A stretch of DNA of 64,000 nucleotides from Dugong dugon (GCA_030035585.1 CM057469.1:62079501-62143500); one strand, 5' to 3'. Shown: positions 1 to 12,617, counted from the stretch's first letter. The notes: generated from the letters alone by a model not told the origin. Made by a program: numbers and translations.

Positions 1-1470
1 CACATTCTTTTCCAACACACATGGAATGTTCTCCAGAAGAGACTACATCTTAGGCCACAAAACAATCCTCAAAAAAATCCAGAACATTGAGATAATATAA
101 AGTATCTTCTCTGAACTCAACATCAATGCAGAAATTAACAACAGGAAGTGCAAGGGGAAAAAAAATCACATACATGGAAACTAAGTAACACCCTACTTAA
201 AAACCAACAGGTAATAGAAGAAATCAAAGATGGAATAAACAAATTTCTAGAACCAAATGGGAATGAAAACACATCATACCAAAACCTTTGGGACACAGCA
301 AAGGCAGTGTTCAGAGGTCAATTTATAGCAATAGATGCACACATCAAAGAAGAAAGACAAAATCAAAACATTAGGTATACAACTTGAACAAATAGAGAAC
401 AGCAAAAGAAGCCCACAGTCACCAGAAGAAAGGAAATTGTAAAGATCAGAGCAGAAATAAATGAAATAGAGAATAGAAAATCAATAGAATCAACAAAACC
501 AAAAGTTCGTTCTTTGAAAGGATCAACCAAATCGACAGACGGTTGACCAAATTGAAGAAAGAAAAACAGGAGAGAATGCAAATAGCCCAAATAAGAAATG
601 AAATGAGGGACATTTCAATAGGCTCAATTGAAATAAAAAGAATCTTGACAGAGTACCATGAAAAACTATACTCCAACAACTTTGAAAACCTAGAGGAGAT
701 GGACAAATTTCTAGAAACACACTACCTACCCAAACTAACAGAAACAGAAGTTGAAAATCTGAACAGACTGATAACAAGAGAAGAAATTGAAAAATGAATT
801 TAAAAAACTCCCAATTAAAAAGCCCTGGCCCAGAAGACTTCACTGGAGACTTCTACCAAACATTCAGAGAGGAGCTTACACCAGTACTATTCAAGGTATT
901 TCAGAACATAGCAAATGAAGGGATACTTCCTAATTCATTCTATGAAGCCAGCATAACCTAGATACCAAAACCAGGTAAAGATGCCAGAAAAACAGGAAAT
1001 TAAAGACCAATATCTTCCATGAACACATATGCAGAAATTCTCAACCAAATTCTAGTCTGTAAAATTCAGCATCATATGAAAAAAACAATACACAACAAGT
1101 AGGATTCATACTGGGTATGCAAGGATGGTTCAACATTAGAAAATTAGTGTAATCTACCACAAAATAAAAGAATCACATGATCATCTCAATTAACACAGAA
1201 AAGGCACTTGGTCAAGTCCAACACCCATTCCTAATAAAAACTCTCAATAAAATAGGTATAGAAGGGAAATTTTCCAACATAATAAAGGGCATCTGTACAA
1301 AACCAACAGCCAACATCATTCTTAATGGAAAGAGGCTGAAGACATTCCCCCTGAGAACAGGAACAAGACAAGGATTCCCATTATCACCTCTCCCATTTAA
1401 CATTGTGCTGGAAGTCCTAGCTAAAGCAGTAAGGCAAGAAAAAGAAAGAAAGGGGATCCAAACTGGTAAT
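1..1470 (+). mobile_element. L1-E: sense LINE-1 ORF2 fragment, first part
   Basis: Decayed LINE-1 ORF2 running from the end of the endonuclease domain into the reverse transcriptase. Blocks read as [42 protein letters not shown] and [19 protein letters not shown], broken by several stops and frame changes. It is collinear with L1-D from about 54826 to 56310. The left end lies outside the window. It stops abruptly at 1470, where a MaLR element was inserted, and resumes at 3541. No functional product is expected. Confidence 0.93.
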
Positions 1471-1983
1471 TGTCATGGTCTGAATTATATCCCCCCAAAA
1501 GTGTGTGTATCAGTTTGGCTGGGCCATGATTCCCCAAATTGTGTGGTTGGCCTCCATTTTGTGATTGTAATTTTATGTTAAAGAGGATTAGGGTGGGATT
1601 GTAACACCACCCTTACCCAGATCACATCCCTGATCCAATGTAAAGGGGGTTTCCCTAGGGTGTGGCCTGCACCACCTTTACCTTACAAGAGATGAAAGGG
1701 AAGCAAGCAGAGAATTGGGGACTTCATACTACCAAGAAAGAAACACCAGGAGCAGAGCACCTCCTTTGGACCCTTGGCTTCTGCACAGAGAAGCTCCTAG
1801 TCCAGGGGAAGACTGATGCTGAGGACCTTCCTCCAGAGCCGACAGAGAGAGAAGGCTTTCCCCTGGTGCTGACACCCTGAATTTGGACTTCTAGCCTACT
1901 AGACTGTGAGAAAATAAATTTCTCTTTGTTAAAGGCATCCATCTGCAGTATTTCTGTTGGAGCAATACAAGATATCTAAGACA
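1471..1983 (+). repeat. 5' LTR of a MaLR-type element
   Basis: Begins TGTCATGGTCTG and ends CTAAGACA, giving the TG...CA termini of an LTR. It is closely matched by 3021-3540. An AATAAA lies near the 3' end (about 1913), as expected for an LTR polyadenylation signal. The 5-bp flank GTAAT (1466-1470) recurs after the 3' LTR (3541-3545). A 5-bp duplication fits the ERVL/MaLR group. Confidence 0.88.
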
Positions 1984-3020
1984 GAATTTGGTACCAAGAG
2001 AGTAGGGTGCTGCTCTAATGGATACCTAAAATGTGGAAGTGGTTTTGAAACTGTGAATGGATAGAGGAGCAGCAGTGGCAGAGTACCAGCAACAGCAGGG
2101 AACCTGCAGCGGCAAAAAAGTGGCAGAGAACCAACAGCAGCAGAACCAGGAGACCACCGCAAGATTGTGCTGGATCTGATCCATGGAGCGAGAGAGCCGA
2201 GTGCCTGTGCGCCGGTGGCTTCCTGGCAGAGTAGGGTGCCTCCAGGCACTTAGCAGTGGAGCTAGGCTTGCAGACCCACTGAGCGAGAGAGCTGAGTGCC
2301 TGTGAGTAGGAGGCTTCCTGGTGGAGTGGGGTGGCTCCAGGCACTTATTGGTGGAGCTGCCAGCTTTGCAACACTTGCCCCAGCAGGGCAGATGCAGGTT
2401 TGAGGCCTGAGGGCCCAAAGGCCACAGGAAGCAGAAGCTGAAGAGACAAGGAACACAAGAAGCTGAGATGCCTCAGTCTCAGAAGGTATGGCCATCACTT
2501 CAGGAGTTTCAAAGTGTAGAGCCTTGGCCCCTGCTGTTTCTAAGGGTGGAGTTGTCACTCCGATGGACTTGGAGAATTGTGTGCCTAAAGCCAAGGGAGC
2601 AGAGTTGTTGTCCCAGTGGTCCTGGAAGGCTGAGCTGAAGCCCAGGGCCGAGGGGCTTCCACTCAGTATCCAGAGACTGTGGCCAATACCTAGAGTCTGG
2701 AGGGCAGGGCTACTGTGTAAATTGTCTCAGAGAACAGAGATTTATTTTCAAAGCCTTGAGGGTAATGTAATGTGTTCTGCTGACTTGCTTGGTGCCTGTT
2801 ATCCCTTCTTTCCCTCTAGTTTCTCCTATTTGTAATGGAAATGTCTACCTTGTGGCTGTTGCACCATTGTATTTTGGAAGCAGATAACTTGTATTCTAGA
2901 TTTCACAGATTAGAGGAATTTTTGGATTTTGGAGTTGGAGTTAAGACTTTTGTTATGATATGGGGTGAATATGTTTTCCATGTTCCAAGGATGTGATTTC
3001 TTGGGGGCCAAAGGGTAGAA
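1984..3020 (+). mobile_element. Internal region of the MaLR-type element
   Basis: About 1 kb between the two LTRs. The first bases after the LTR (GAATTTGGTACCAAGAG, then 'tacctaaaatgtggaagtgg') resemble the start of mammalian MaLR internal sequences. No gag, pol or env reading frame is recognisable and the small ORFs look like chance. This is a non-autonomous retroelement body, probably mobilised by ERVL enzymes. Confidence 0.75.
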
Positions 3021-3540
3021 TGTCATGGTTTGAATTATGTCCCCCCAAAAAAGTGTGTATCAGTTTGGCTGGGCCATGATTCCCCAAATTGTGTGGTTGG
3101 CCTCCATTTTGTGATTGCAATTTTATGTTAAAGAGCATTCGGGTTGGATTGTAACACCACCCTTACCCAGGTCACATCCCTGATCCAATATAAAGGGAGT
3201 TTCCCTAGGGTGTGGCCTGCACCACCTTTTACCTTACAAGAGATAAAAGGAAAGGGAAGCAAGCAGAGAACTGGACACCTCAAAACACCAAGAAAGGAAT
3301 ACCAGGAGCAGAGCACGTCCTTTGAACCAGAGGTTCCTGTGCAGAGAAGCTCCTAGTGCAGTGGAAGACTGATGACAATGAGGACCTTCCTCCAGAGCTG
3401 ACGGCAAGAGAAAGCCTTCCCCTGGAGCTGCCACCCTGAATTTGGACTTCGAGCCTTTTAGATTGTGAGAAAATAAATTTCTTTGTTAAAGCTATCCACT
3501 TGTGGTATTCCTGTTAGAGTAGCACTAGATAACTAAGACA
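3021..3540 (+). repeat. 3' LTR of the MaLR-type element
   Basis: Begins TGTCATGGTTTG, ends CTAAGACA, and is similar to 1471-1983 along its whole length. It is followed by the target duplication GTAAT at 3541-3545, after which the L1 ORF2 sequence continues exactly where it left off. The two LTRs differ at many sites, so the insertion is not recent. Confidence 0.88.
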
Positions 3541-5101
3541 GTAATGAGGAAGTAAAACTGTCTGTGTTTGTGGATAATATGATATTACACACAGAAAACC
3601 CAAAAGACTCCTGAGAAAACTACTGAAACTAATAGAAAGATTCAGCAGAGTAGCAGGTTATAAGATAAATGTACAAAAATCACTTGCATTCCTATATACC
3701 CATAAAGAGAACAATGAAAAGGATATCAGGAAAGCAATACCACGTATAATAGCCCCTAAGAAAATAAAACACTTAGGAGTAAATCTAACCAGGGATGTAA
3801 AAGACCTATACAAAGTAAACTACAAAACACTACTGCAAGAAACCCAAAGAGTTCTACATAAATGGAAAAACATACCATGCTCATGGATAGGTAGACTCAA
3901 CATTGTGAAAATGTCAATTCTACCCAAAGCAATTTGTAAATGCAATGCAATCCTGAACCAGATACCAACAGCATTTTTTAAAGAAAAGGAAAAACTAATC
4001 ATTAACTTTATATGGAAAGGGAAGAGGCCCCAGATAAGTAAAGCACTACTGAAGAAGAATAAAGTAGGAGGACTCACACTACCTGACCTCAGAACCTACT
4101 ATACAGCTATGGTAGTCAAAACACCATGGTACTGGTACAGTGACAGTTACATTGACCAATGGAATGGAATTGAGAACCCAGATGTAAATCCATCCATCTG
4201 TGGTCACCTGATCTTCGACAAGGGCCCAAAATCCATCAAATGGGAAAAGATAGTCTTTTTAACAAATGGTGCTTGCAAAATTGGATGTCCATGTGCAAAA
4301 AAATGAAACAGAACCCATACTTCACACTATACAGAAAAAGTAATTCAAAATGGATCAAAGACCTAAATATAAAGCCAAAAACTTTAAAGACCATAGATGA
4401 AAAAATAGGATCAACGCTAGAGGCCCTAATACAAGGCATTATCAGCATACAAACCATAACTAACAACACACAAACTCCACAAGATAAGCTAGATAACTGG
4501 GATCTTCTAAAAATTAAACACTTAAGCTCATCAAAAGCCTTCACCAGAAGAGTAAAAAGAGAACCTACAGACACCTGGGAAAGAATTTTTGACTATGACA
4601 AATCCAACAAAGGTCTAATCTCTAAAATCTACAGAAAAATCATACTCCTCTAAAACAAAAAGACAAATAATTCAGTTAAAAAATGTGCAAAGGATATGAA
4701 CAGACACTTCACCAAAGAAGACGTTCAAGTAGCTAACAAAAAAAAAAAAAAAAAGACCAGACTTACTGGTCTGACAGAGACTGGAGAAACCCCGAGAGTA
4801 TGGCCTCTGGACACCCTTTTAGCTTAGTAATGAAGTCACTCCTCAGGTTCACCCTTCAGCCAAAGACTAAATAGGCCCATAAAACAAAACAAGACTAAAT
4901 GGGCACACCAGCCCAGGGACAAGGGTGAGAAGGCAGCAGAAGACAGGAAAGCTGGTAATAGGGAACTCAAGACTGAGAAGGGGAGAGTGTTGACATGTTG
5001 TGAGTTGGCAACCAATGTCACAAAACAGTACATGTCCTAATTAATGAGAAGCTGGTTTGTTCTGTAAACCTTCATCTAAAGTACGATGAAAAAAAAAAAA
5101 A
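3541..5101 (+). mobile_element. L1-E: sense LINE-1 ORF2 C-terminal part and 3' UTR
   Basis: Continuation of L1-E. The reverse transcriptase active site (FADD in intact copies) reads as VDN near 3569-3577, so the catalytic aspartate is lost. The C-terminal ORF2 is recognisable ([24 protein letters not shown] at 4548-4580). At about 4737 an A-run joins directly to 3' UTR sequence at 4756; the corresponding 1.1 kb of L1-D (about 57505-58667) is missing. The element ends in an A-tract near 5089-5101. Confidence 0.9.
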
Positions 5102-5104
5102 GAA

Positions 5105-5232
5105 TGAAATCCTTGAGAACCTCAATTTCTTTGCCATTTATCATGATGTTGTTTATTGCTCCAGTCATAAGGATTTTCACTTTCTTTATGATCAGGTGTA
5201 ATCCATACTGAAGGCTGTGGCCTTTTACATTC
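5105..5232 (-). mobile_element. RTE/BovB-type LINE remnant
   Basis: Read on the minus strand this stretch encodes a block like HSLQYGLHL, followed by KKVKIL and NNIMINGKEIEVLKDF. It matches the region just after the reverse-transcriptase core of BovB/RTE elements. Only about 128 bp survive. RTE elements are known in afrotherian genomes and supplied the tail of some AfroSINEs. Confidence 0.7.
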
Positions 5233-6320
5233 ATTATAACAAAAGATGAAATAGCCCCAAAAATAAGTAGAATAAAGGAAGAGGAGCCAGAAAAAAAATT
5301 AAATAAAAGTAATGTCTGAGAAGGAGGAGGAGCATGAGAACATAAATATACAAGCTGCTAGAGAACTTGAAGAAATCAGTGATCCACAGTTTCAAAACAT
5401 TACAGAGAAAATTATCTCTTCAGTTCAACAAATAACTAAGAAGTCCATATTACATACCAACCAATGTAATATTGTCAATATAAAGAATTATTGAATTTGG
5501 AAACTGGAGAACATTTGAGGCTTTTGTCAGAGTAGTGACAGCACATGGAAGCCAGATAGCAATGGGTTGAAGAATAAATGGGAGGAAAGAAAGTGGAGAT
5601 AGCAGTCGTAAAATGGTGTTTTGAGGACCTGGTTTGTGAAAGCATGGAAGAATGTAGCACATAAGCAAAACTGGAACAAAAGCTTGGGAGAAAGAGTTTA
5701 AAATAGGACAAGCTTGCATGTCCATATGAGACAGAGTGACTGACAATATAAGAGAGAAGAAAGGAATGAACAATGGTTTAAGATCAATGGGAAAACAAAA
5801 GGTCTGAAGATGAGAAGCCACCTGAATTTGAAACAAACACCTTATTATCTGCGACTTAAAAGGCTTAAGTATGAAATAGATTCAACTAAAGTTGAAGGAA
5901 TTTTGAAAACAAATGGAGGGAAATCACAATTGGTAGTCTCAATTTGTTTTCTGTGAACACAAGGACTTATTATCTGTTGATGAAGGAGCAACTGGGTTAG
6001 GTTGCTTGAGGAAAGTGAGGAGAGTATGGGACAGTTCCTTTGGGGGAAAAAAAGGAAGTAAATTAGGGACATATAAATGGGTTTCAGGCAATGCTGAGTT
6101 TCTACCACAGGTTTTTAGCTAAAATTACAACATGGCAGCAATAGAGATGGTTGTGTGGCTTTTCTACAACAATACCTAAAAGGAATGATATTTTGTTAGA
6201 AACGGGAGCTTGAAAAGTTTATCCATTGCCGAGAATTAACAGAGATGATGGATAGGAAGGAGAAGGAGCTTTATCAACTGAGATAGACTCGGTGAGACTA
6301 TAGCTCACTAATTTAAACTG
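5233..6320. other. Unassigned AT-rich sequence
   Basis: No exon, RNA gene or recognisable repeat was found. Short ORFs (for example near 5312-5494 and 5450-5836) have no domain, splice-site or composition support. Confidence 0.5.
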
Positions 6321-6324
6321 ATTG

Positions 6325-6478
6325 TCCCTTTTTTTGGTAAATAAAGTTTGATTGGAATACAGCCATAGCCATTTTTTTTATGTCTTCTTTTGTGCTATAA
6401 TGGCACAGCTGAGGGGTTGTGACTGAGAACTTCTATCTGGTGCTTTACAAAAAAAAGGTTTTCCAACCCCTGGACTAA
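6325..6478 (-). mobile_element. hAT-Charlie-like DNA transposon fossil
   Basis: Reads 'aataaagtttgattggaatacagcca ... ctggtgctttacaaaaaaaggttttccaacccctgg' with gaps. This is the reverse complement of the common mammalian hAT-Charlie family whose terminus starts CAGGGGTYGGMAAAC. The terminal inverted repeat is visible at the right end. Non-autonomous and inactive. Confidence 0.7.
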
Positions 6479-7381
6479 GTTGTTCTGTTATAGTTAAGGG
6501 AAATGGATCTCCAAATCACAGTAAGAAAGATATATCTCCAAGTCTCAGTAGCCTAATAAAGTGCATTTCCTGTTCGTGCTTCGTTTCCAATGTAGGACAG
6601 AAGGGGACTCTGTTCATCATGTTAATTCAAGACTCAGGTGATAGAAATATCATCTCTCAATGTGCATCCTTAATCACTGTAGCAATGGGCAAGGGAACAT
6701 GGAAATTCACACAATGGCTTTTAAAACTTTATCCTTAAAGTGAAGCACGTTACTTCCACATTCATTTCATTACCCTATACAAGTCATTCGGCGATGTCTA
6801 CATCTAAAGGGCAAGGATAACCTATATAACCATGTATCTGGAAGGAAGAGAACCAGAATACTTGTAAATAGTCCTTTTGACAACTATAGCAGCCAAGAAA
6901 GTGAAAAAAGTGGAAGGAATATTTGAAGTGATATATGAGATCATTGCCAGATATGGAATGTCATGAAGTGTGTGATGGCTTTGGAGAAATGGAAAGAATC
7001 ATGAGTCCAAGGGGCACACATACATCAGTTAACAAATATAATAGATGGATATATGAGTCATATAGCAGGAAGGATATGAGGCTGTGCTCATTTTTATGTT
7101 ATATTTTTTATTGCCAGATTTCACTGGTTTCTGAAATGAAAAATGTCTGTCTTCTCATGAAGATAGATTAAGAGATTTAAGGATTTGAAAACTTAATGTT
7201 ACAGCATATATTTTTTCACCTACTTTTCCCCAATTTATGTGTAAAATTTTACATTAGCAAACTTTATCATGATAGATTATCTACTGATTTTAAAGCTCCT
7301 TTGAAAAAAATTGGAATGTCATTTATTGATTTGCTACTCGAAAGGAACCCTAATGGAGAGACTATTTTTCTTTCTATTCAG
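6479..7381. other. Intron of gene 1, with a possible old interspersed repeat
   Basis: Upstream intron of the CCP18-like exon. About 6490-6900 resembles a widespread old mammalian repeat ('aagtctcagtagcctaataaa', 'tccaatgtaggacag'), but I cannot name the family. The last bases form a pyrimidine-rich tract ending in CAG at 7381, the acceptor of the next exon. Confidence 0.5.
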
Positions 7382-7558
7382 ATATTTCCTGTGGGAATCC
7401 ACCCGAAGTGGAAAATGCTAATATTATCTCAAAACAGATGATTAGGTATCCACCTGGAGGGAGAGTCCGTTATAAATGTAACAAAGCTTATTCCCTGTAT
7501 GGAGAGGTAGAAGTGATGTGTCTGAGTGGAACCTGGACAAAAGCACCTGAGTGCAAAG
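7382..7558 (+). CDS. CFH: Complement factor H-type CCP18 exon
   Basis: A 177-bp exon with acceptor TTCTATTCAG and donor GTAGAA, phase 1 at both ends as in the factor H family. It encodes one complement control protein (sushi) module with all four cysteines (SCGNPP, YKCNKAY, VMCLSG, PECKG) and the conserved Trp in SGTW. It closely resembles human factor H CCP18 and the corresponding CFHR domain (NPPxVxNAxIxSxQM, YPxGxRVRYxC). In factor H, a plasma regulator of the alternative complement pathway, this region links the centre to the C-terminal surface-recognition site. Earlier exons lie outside the window. Placement about 28 kb upstream of a CFHR first exon favours CFH itself, but a CFHR with the same C-terminus cannot be excluded. 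Confidence 0.93.
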
Positions 7559-8082
7559 GTAGAATATCTTATTTCCTAAACATTTGTAGAGAGATGGTAG
7601 GAATAACATACGTTGATATAAACATATAGTAAAGTAGTGCTTGTGGAATATCTTCGTTCAAAATTATAATGCTTAAAATCTAATTCTTTTTTGTGAACTG
7701 AGCCAGGTAATATGATTTATTTGTGTACGAAAGATTTGACCATATTAAAGGAATAGTTGGAATCTTGAAAATTTGTTATTTTCATCAGGAAGACGTGACT
7801 CATTTCCTGAAGAATGAATGTATAAGAGATACTTTACCTAAGTTTGACAGCTCTATGAGAAGTGGAATAGACATCTGGAGAGTAATCATAGAATGTGATA
7901 CAAATTTAGACATCTTCAACAGGTAGATTATAATTAAAAGTGTGTGACCAACTGAGCTCATCTAGGTAATTACTGTTTCTAGAAAGAGAAGTCTGAACAC
8001 TTAGCCATGGTTATGCCAACAGTTCAGAGTTTGTGAAACAAGAAGAGCCAGTAAAGGAGATTTTTTTTCTTTAAATATTTGC

Positions 8083-11000
8083 CTGGTGTATTTTTTTCCA
8101 TACTTTTGCTTGAACCTATCAGGGTTTTCAGGTTTGAAGTGAGTTTCTGTAGACGGCATATAGTTGGATCTTGTTCTTATTTACCCAGTTATTCTTGGTC
8201 TTTTAACTGGTATATGTGGACCATTTGCATTTAAACTAATTATTGATGTGTTAGGGCTTATGTCTGCTTTTGATTGTCTGTTTTGTGTTTGGTTCCTCTG
8301 TTTCTCATTCCTTTTTCCAATGTCTTGCCTTCCTTGTAGGTTTCTTGAATATTTTTAAAAAGTTTTTCTTTTTGGTTTATTTGTATTGCCTTTTATCATA
8401 TCTCTTTGTATAATTGTTTTATCTAGTGGTTGGGCTCTGCAATACAATATGCATATGTAACTTACATCTACTTGTATTGCTATTTCACTACTTCAAGTAA
8501 AGCGTGTAAACTTACTTTCATTTTACCCGGTTAGTCCATTTACCCTCACTACATTTTTTTAAATTGTTCTTTAGGTGGAAGTTTAAAGCGCAAGTTAGTT
8601 TCTCACAGAAAATTTTTTACACACATTATTATGTGACCCTAGCTGCTATCCCTATAATGTGACCACACATGCCTCCTTTCCACCCTGGATTTCCTGTATC
8701 CATTCAACCAGCTCCTATCCTTTTCTGCCTTCTCATCTCGCCTCCGGACAGGAGCTGCCCACTTAGTCTCCTGTATCTCCTTGAACTAAGAAGCACACTC
8801 TTCTCAAGTATCATTTTATGTCTTATAGTCCAGTCTATTCTATGTCTGAAGAGTTGGCTTTTGGAATGGTTTTAGTTCTGCATTAACAGAGTCCAGGGGC
8901 CATGTCTTCTGAGGTTCCTCCAGTCTCGGCCAGACCATTAAGTCTGGTCTTTTTACCAGAATTTGAGTTCTGCACCCCTCTTTTCTCGTGCTCTCTGTTG
9001 TGTTCCCTGTCAAGGCAGTCATTGTTGGTAGCGGGGCACCATCTAGTTCTTCTTTTCTCAGGCTGATGGAGTCTCTGGTTAATGTGGCCCCTTTTATCTC
9101 TTGGGCTAATATTTTCCTTGTATCTTTGGTGTTCTACTTTGCTCCAGGTCAGTTGGGACCAACTGATGCATCTTAGATGGCAGCTCGCTAGCTTTTAAGA
9201 TCCCAGACAGCACTCACCAAAGTGGGATGCAGAATATTTTCTAAATAAACTTTGTTATGTCAGTTGACCTATATGTCCCCTGAAAGCATGGTCCTCAGAC
9301 CACCGCCCCTGCTACACTGTCTGTCGAAGTGTTTGGTAGTGTTCAGGACACTTCTTACCTTTTGGTTTAGTCCATTTGTGCTGACTTCCGCTGTAGTGTG
9401 TGTTGTCCTTCCCTTCACCTACGATAATTCTTGTCTAGTATCTAGTTATTAAATATCCCTCCTCCTCCCTCCCCACCCTCATAAGCATCAAAGAGTGTTT
9501 TCTTTTCTGTTTAAACATTTTCTTGAGTTCTTATAATTGTTGTCTCATACAATATTTGTTGTTTTGTGACTAATTTCACTCAGTATAATGCCTTACAGAT
9601 TCATCCATGTTATGAGATGTTCTGCAGATTCATCATTGTTCTTTATCATTGCATAGTATTCCTTTGTGTACCCTCACCACATTTTAAATAAAAAAGTCAT
9701 AAGTACTTCCTCTACATACACTGAGCACCACATGAGATGATATAATTTTGTTTCAACAGTCAAAGAAATGGAACAAACTCATGAGGAGAAAGATAGGGTA
9801 TTATATTTACACCTATTATTTTTAATCTACTCCATTTTTCTTTCTTCCTTCCTGAAGTCTCAGTTCTTCTGTTACGTTTTTCTTTCTATTTGAAGAAATT
9901 AATTCATCTGTTCTTTAAGGATGGGTCTGCTGGAGACAAATCTCTTAGTTCTCTTTTGTCTGCGAATGTCTTTGTTTCTTCTTTGTTCCCAAGGATGGTG
10001 TTACTGCTTATAGAACTTGCAATAGACAGCTTCTTTCTTTCAGAGGTTGAAAAATCTTGTATCACTTCCTTCTGACCTCCATTGATTTCAGATGAAATAA
10101 CCCACTGTCATTTGAATCCTTGTTGCCTTATAGGTAATGCATAATGTCATTCTAGCTGCTTTCAAGGTTATTTTTTTTAACTTTACTTTTCAGCTATTTG
10201 ATTATGATATGTCTTGATACAGATTTCTCTGAGTTTATCTTGTTTGAAGTTCATTCACTTTCTTGAATAGGCAGGTTTATGCTTTATGCCCAATTTGGGA
10301 AATTGTCATCCATTTTATTTTTAATATTTTTATCCTTCTACACATTCTTTCTTCTCTTTTTTAAGGGACTCCAAATTTTTCTCTTTTCCCACAGAAACCT
10401 GAAACTGTTTACTGTTGTTTGTTTCTTTCTTTTCGCTCTATTTGTAGATTGGTTGATATTTATTATTTTATAATCAAGTTTTGGATTCACTGTTCTGTTA
10501 TCTCCAATCAATTACTGAGCTCACTAAATGAATTTTTCAGAATATCTTTTAGTATGTTTCTTCATTAAATAGTCCCCATTGGATTTTAAAAATCGTCAAA
10601 TAATTTCAGTCTGAGTCATCTCAGTGTTAGCATCTGTTGATTGTCTTTTCTCTTTGAGATTTTCCTCATTCTTGATATTATGAGTGATTTTCGGTTGTAT
10701 CCTGTACATTTTGTGTGTTCTGTTTTGAAACTCTGAATTTTATTTAAATCTGATATTTTAACGGACCTCCATTCCTGCTATGCAGGGTGCAAACCAGGCT
10801 TTCCCCATGACCTCGCTGACACCATGGAAGGGGGACAGGTGCCTTGTTACCTTACCATGTGAGTGGAAGTCTATGCCACTCACTCAGCCCTGATGATCAT
10901 GGGAGAGGGGAAGATAGTCTTTATTTCTTCTATGGTGATTTGCTACAGTAGGTTGAGTATTGTTAAAAAGATTTCTCTCTTGCTAGGCTGCTCCTTTCCA

Positions 11001-11210
11001 GAGCCTTCGGTTAAGAGAAACAGACTCTTCTCGGAACTACTTTGTCTGAACTGGATATCGATTCTGGGTTGCAGGCTTCCCCACTGCCCAGTTGACAATG
11101 TACAGGAGACAAAAAGCAAACCCACGTAACTCACTGTCATATGGTTCCTTGAGCCCCAAGGTCCATTCCTTCTCTTCATCTTTCAGGGTGTTCTTACTTT
11201 GGTTTATATA
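8083..11210 (-). mobile_element. Old antisense LINE-1 (L1M type) in the gene 1 intron
   Basis: Antisense L1 sequence recognisable as the reverse complement of the ORF2 5' part ('gtagacggcatatagttgg', 'ccatttgcatttaaactaatt'), then the ORF1 and 5' UTR region ('gatgggtctgctggagac', 'gagattttcctcattcttga'). It is interrupted at 8557-9668 by a younger antisense L1. Many substitutions; no coding potential. Boundaries are approximate, especially the right end. Confidence 0.75.
8557..9668 (-). mobile_element. 5'-truncated antisense L1 nested in the older L1
   Basis: L1 3' UTR and the very end of ORF2 in reverse orientation, nearly the same subfamily as L1-F at 45425 ('tccattcaaccagctcct', 'gaccattaagtctggtct'). 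It starts with a T-rich tract (the poly(A) tail in reverse). It is bounded by a 16-bp target duplication with one mismatch: 8541-8556 (taccctcactacattt) and 9669-9684 (taccctcaccacattt). Confidence 0.85.
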
Positions 11211-11654
11211 ATATGTCAAAGATTTTTAATTATACTTAGCAAAAGTACAAATACACCTTTTTATTCTTTGAATTTTTGCAAGAAATTGATATTTCTTTTG
11301 TAATAAAAAAATGACTAGAGACCCAATAAACACTACAGTATATTATATAATGAAAGGAAAACTTACTTTTTAATCTAGCTATGAATTTTTCAGAATATTT
11401 TCATGAAGAAAACATTGATCCTGTAATGCTGCAAAGCAGACATCTTTATTAGTAGTGTTTTAGTGTTGTTTTAAGGCAGGATAAAAGGAAGAACTGAAAA
11501 ATTTTGTAGCTCTCAATTTATATGATTAGAATTTATTCAGTGAATCATTTCTGTCCTCAGAAATTCTCCATAGTATTCTTCATTGTATTTGCCTCATTTT
11601 AATCTGTTTATTGATCTTATATCTCAATAAATCTTATTATATATATATATTTAG

Positions 11655-11837
11655 ATTCTGAAGGAAGATGTGGGTTCCCTCCACCTATTGAAAATGGAGA
11701 CACAACTTCATTCCCATTATCTCCCTACGCTCAAGGATCAACAGTTGAGTACCAATGCCAGAACCTCTATGAACTTCAGGGTAACAAGTATATAACATGT
11801 AGAAATGGACGGTGGTCACAACCACCAAAATGCTTAG
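11655..11837 (+). CDS. CFH: Complement factor H-type CCP19 exon
   Basis: A 183-bp exon with acceptor ATATTTAG and donor GTAAGT, phase 1 at both ends. It encodes one CCP module with four cysteines ([28 protein letters not shown]) and the Trp in NGRW. The match to human factor H CCP19 is strong (PPPIxNGDxTSFPLSx[11 protein letters not shown], GNKxITCRNG). In factor H this domain carries a C3b/C3d contact site. The reading frame is open and splices in phase with the exons on both sides, so the locus appears intact here. Confidence 0.95.
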
Positions 11838-11976
11838 GTAAGTACTTCCGTATTCTCCTGGATCCTGGGAAAATCAGAGGAATGAGCATGATGTTTTGCT
11901 GTTTCTATTTATGAACTAGTGAAGAACTATTGTGTTGAATACTTGACTACCAAATATTAATAAAGCAAAACTTGTT

Positions 11977-12050
11977 GCTATCAAGTCAATTTTTACTCAG
12001 TGCAACTCCATATGTTACACAGTAGAACCGCTCCATAGCGTTTTCCAATA
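11977..12050 (-). repeat. AfroSINE fragment
   Basis: Reverse complement of the AfroSINE 3' half ('gctatcaagtcaatttttactcagtgcaac ... agtagaaccgctccatag' with substitutions). The tRNA-derived promoter part is missing. Confidence 0.65.
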
Positions 12051-12227
12051 TTAATATGTGAGGGTATGACATTTTGGAAATTCTTATTGAAATAATAGGT
12101 ATGAACGTTTCTTTAATGCAAAACTCTTCATATGACAATTCACATTATGGTTCTCTGATAATTACATCTAGCTATCACATATTAAGCATAATATGTCATT
12201 TTTGCATCATTTACTAGTTTCAAGTTC

Positions 12228-12412
12228 CCTGGGTGGCACAAATGGTTTGCACTCATCTACTAACCTAAAGGTTGGCGGTTTGAGCCCACCATGCAGTGCT
12301 CTGAAAGAAAGGCCTGGCAATCTGCTACTGTAATGATTACAGCCAAGAAAACCTATGAGACAATTCTATGCTGTAACACATGCGGTTGGAATCGACTTGA
12401 CAAGTCATAACT
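12228..12412 (+). repeat. AfroSINE
   Basis: tRNA-derived SINE. It starts 'ccctgggtggcacaaatgg', has the B-box-like 'ggttggcggtttgagccc' and ends 'ggttggaatcgacttgacaag'. Inserted in the intron between the CCP19 and CCP20 exons in the sense direction. Confidence 0.88.
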
Positions 12413-12617
12413 GATTTGACTGCAATAGATTAGGTTATTTAGATTTACCATTTTCACAATATTTAAATATACATGATGATTTTTCAGAAACAGTTTGGAA
12501 AGATTTAGAGAAAGAATTCCTAAACCATTATCTAACATTCTACTTCAAACGTTGAAAGTCTATTAAAATAATTTTTTGTGTCCTAATAATTTTTAGGTTT
12601 GTTTTTTCTACATTCAG

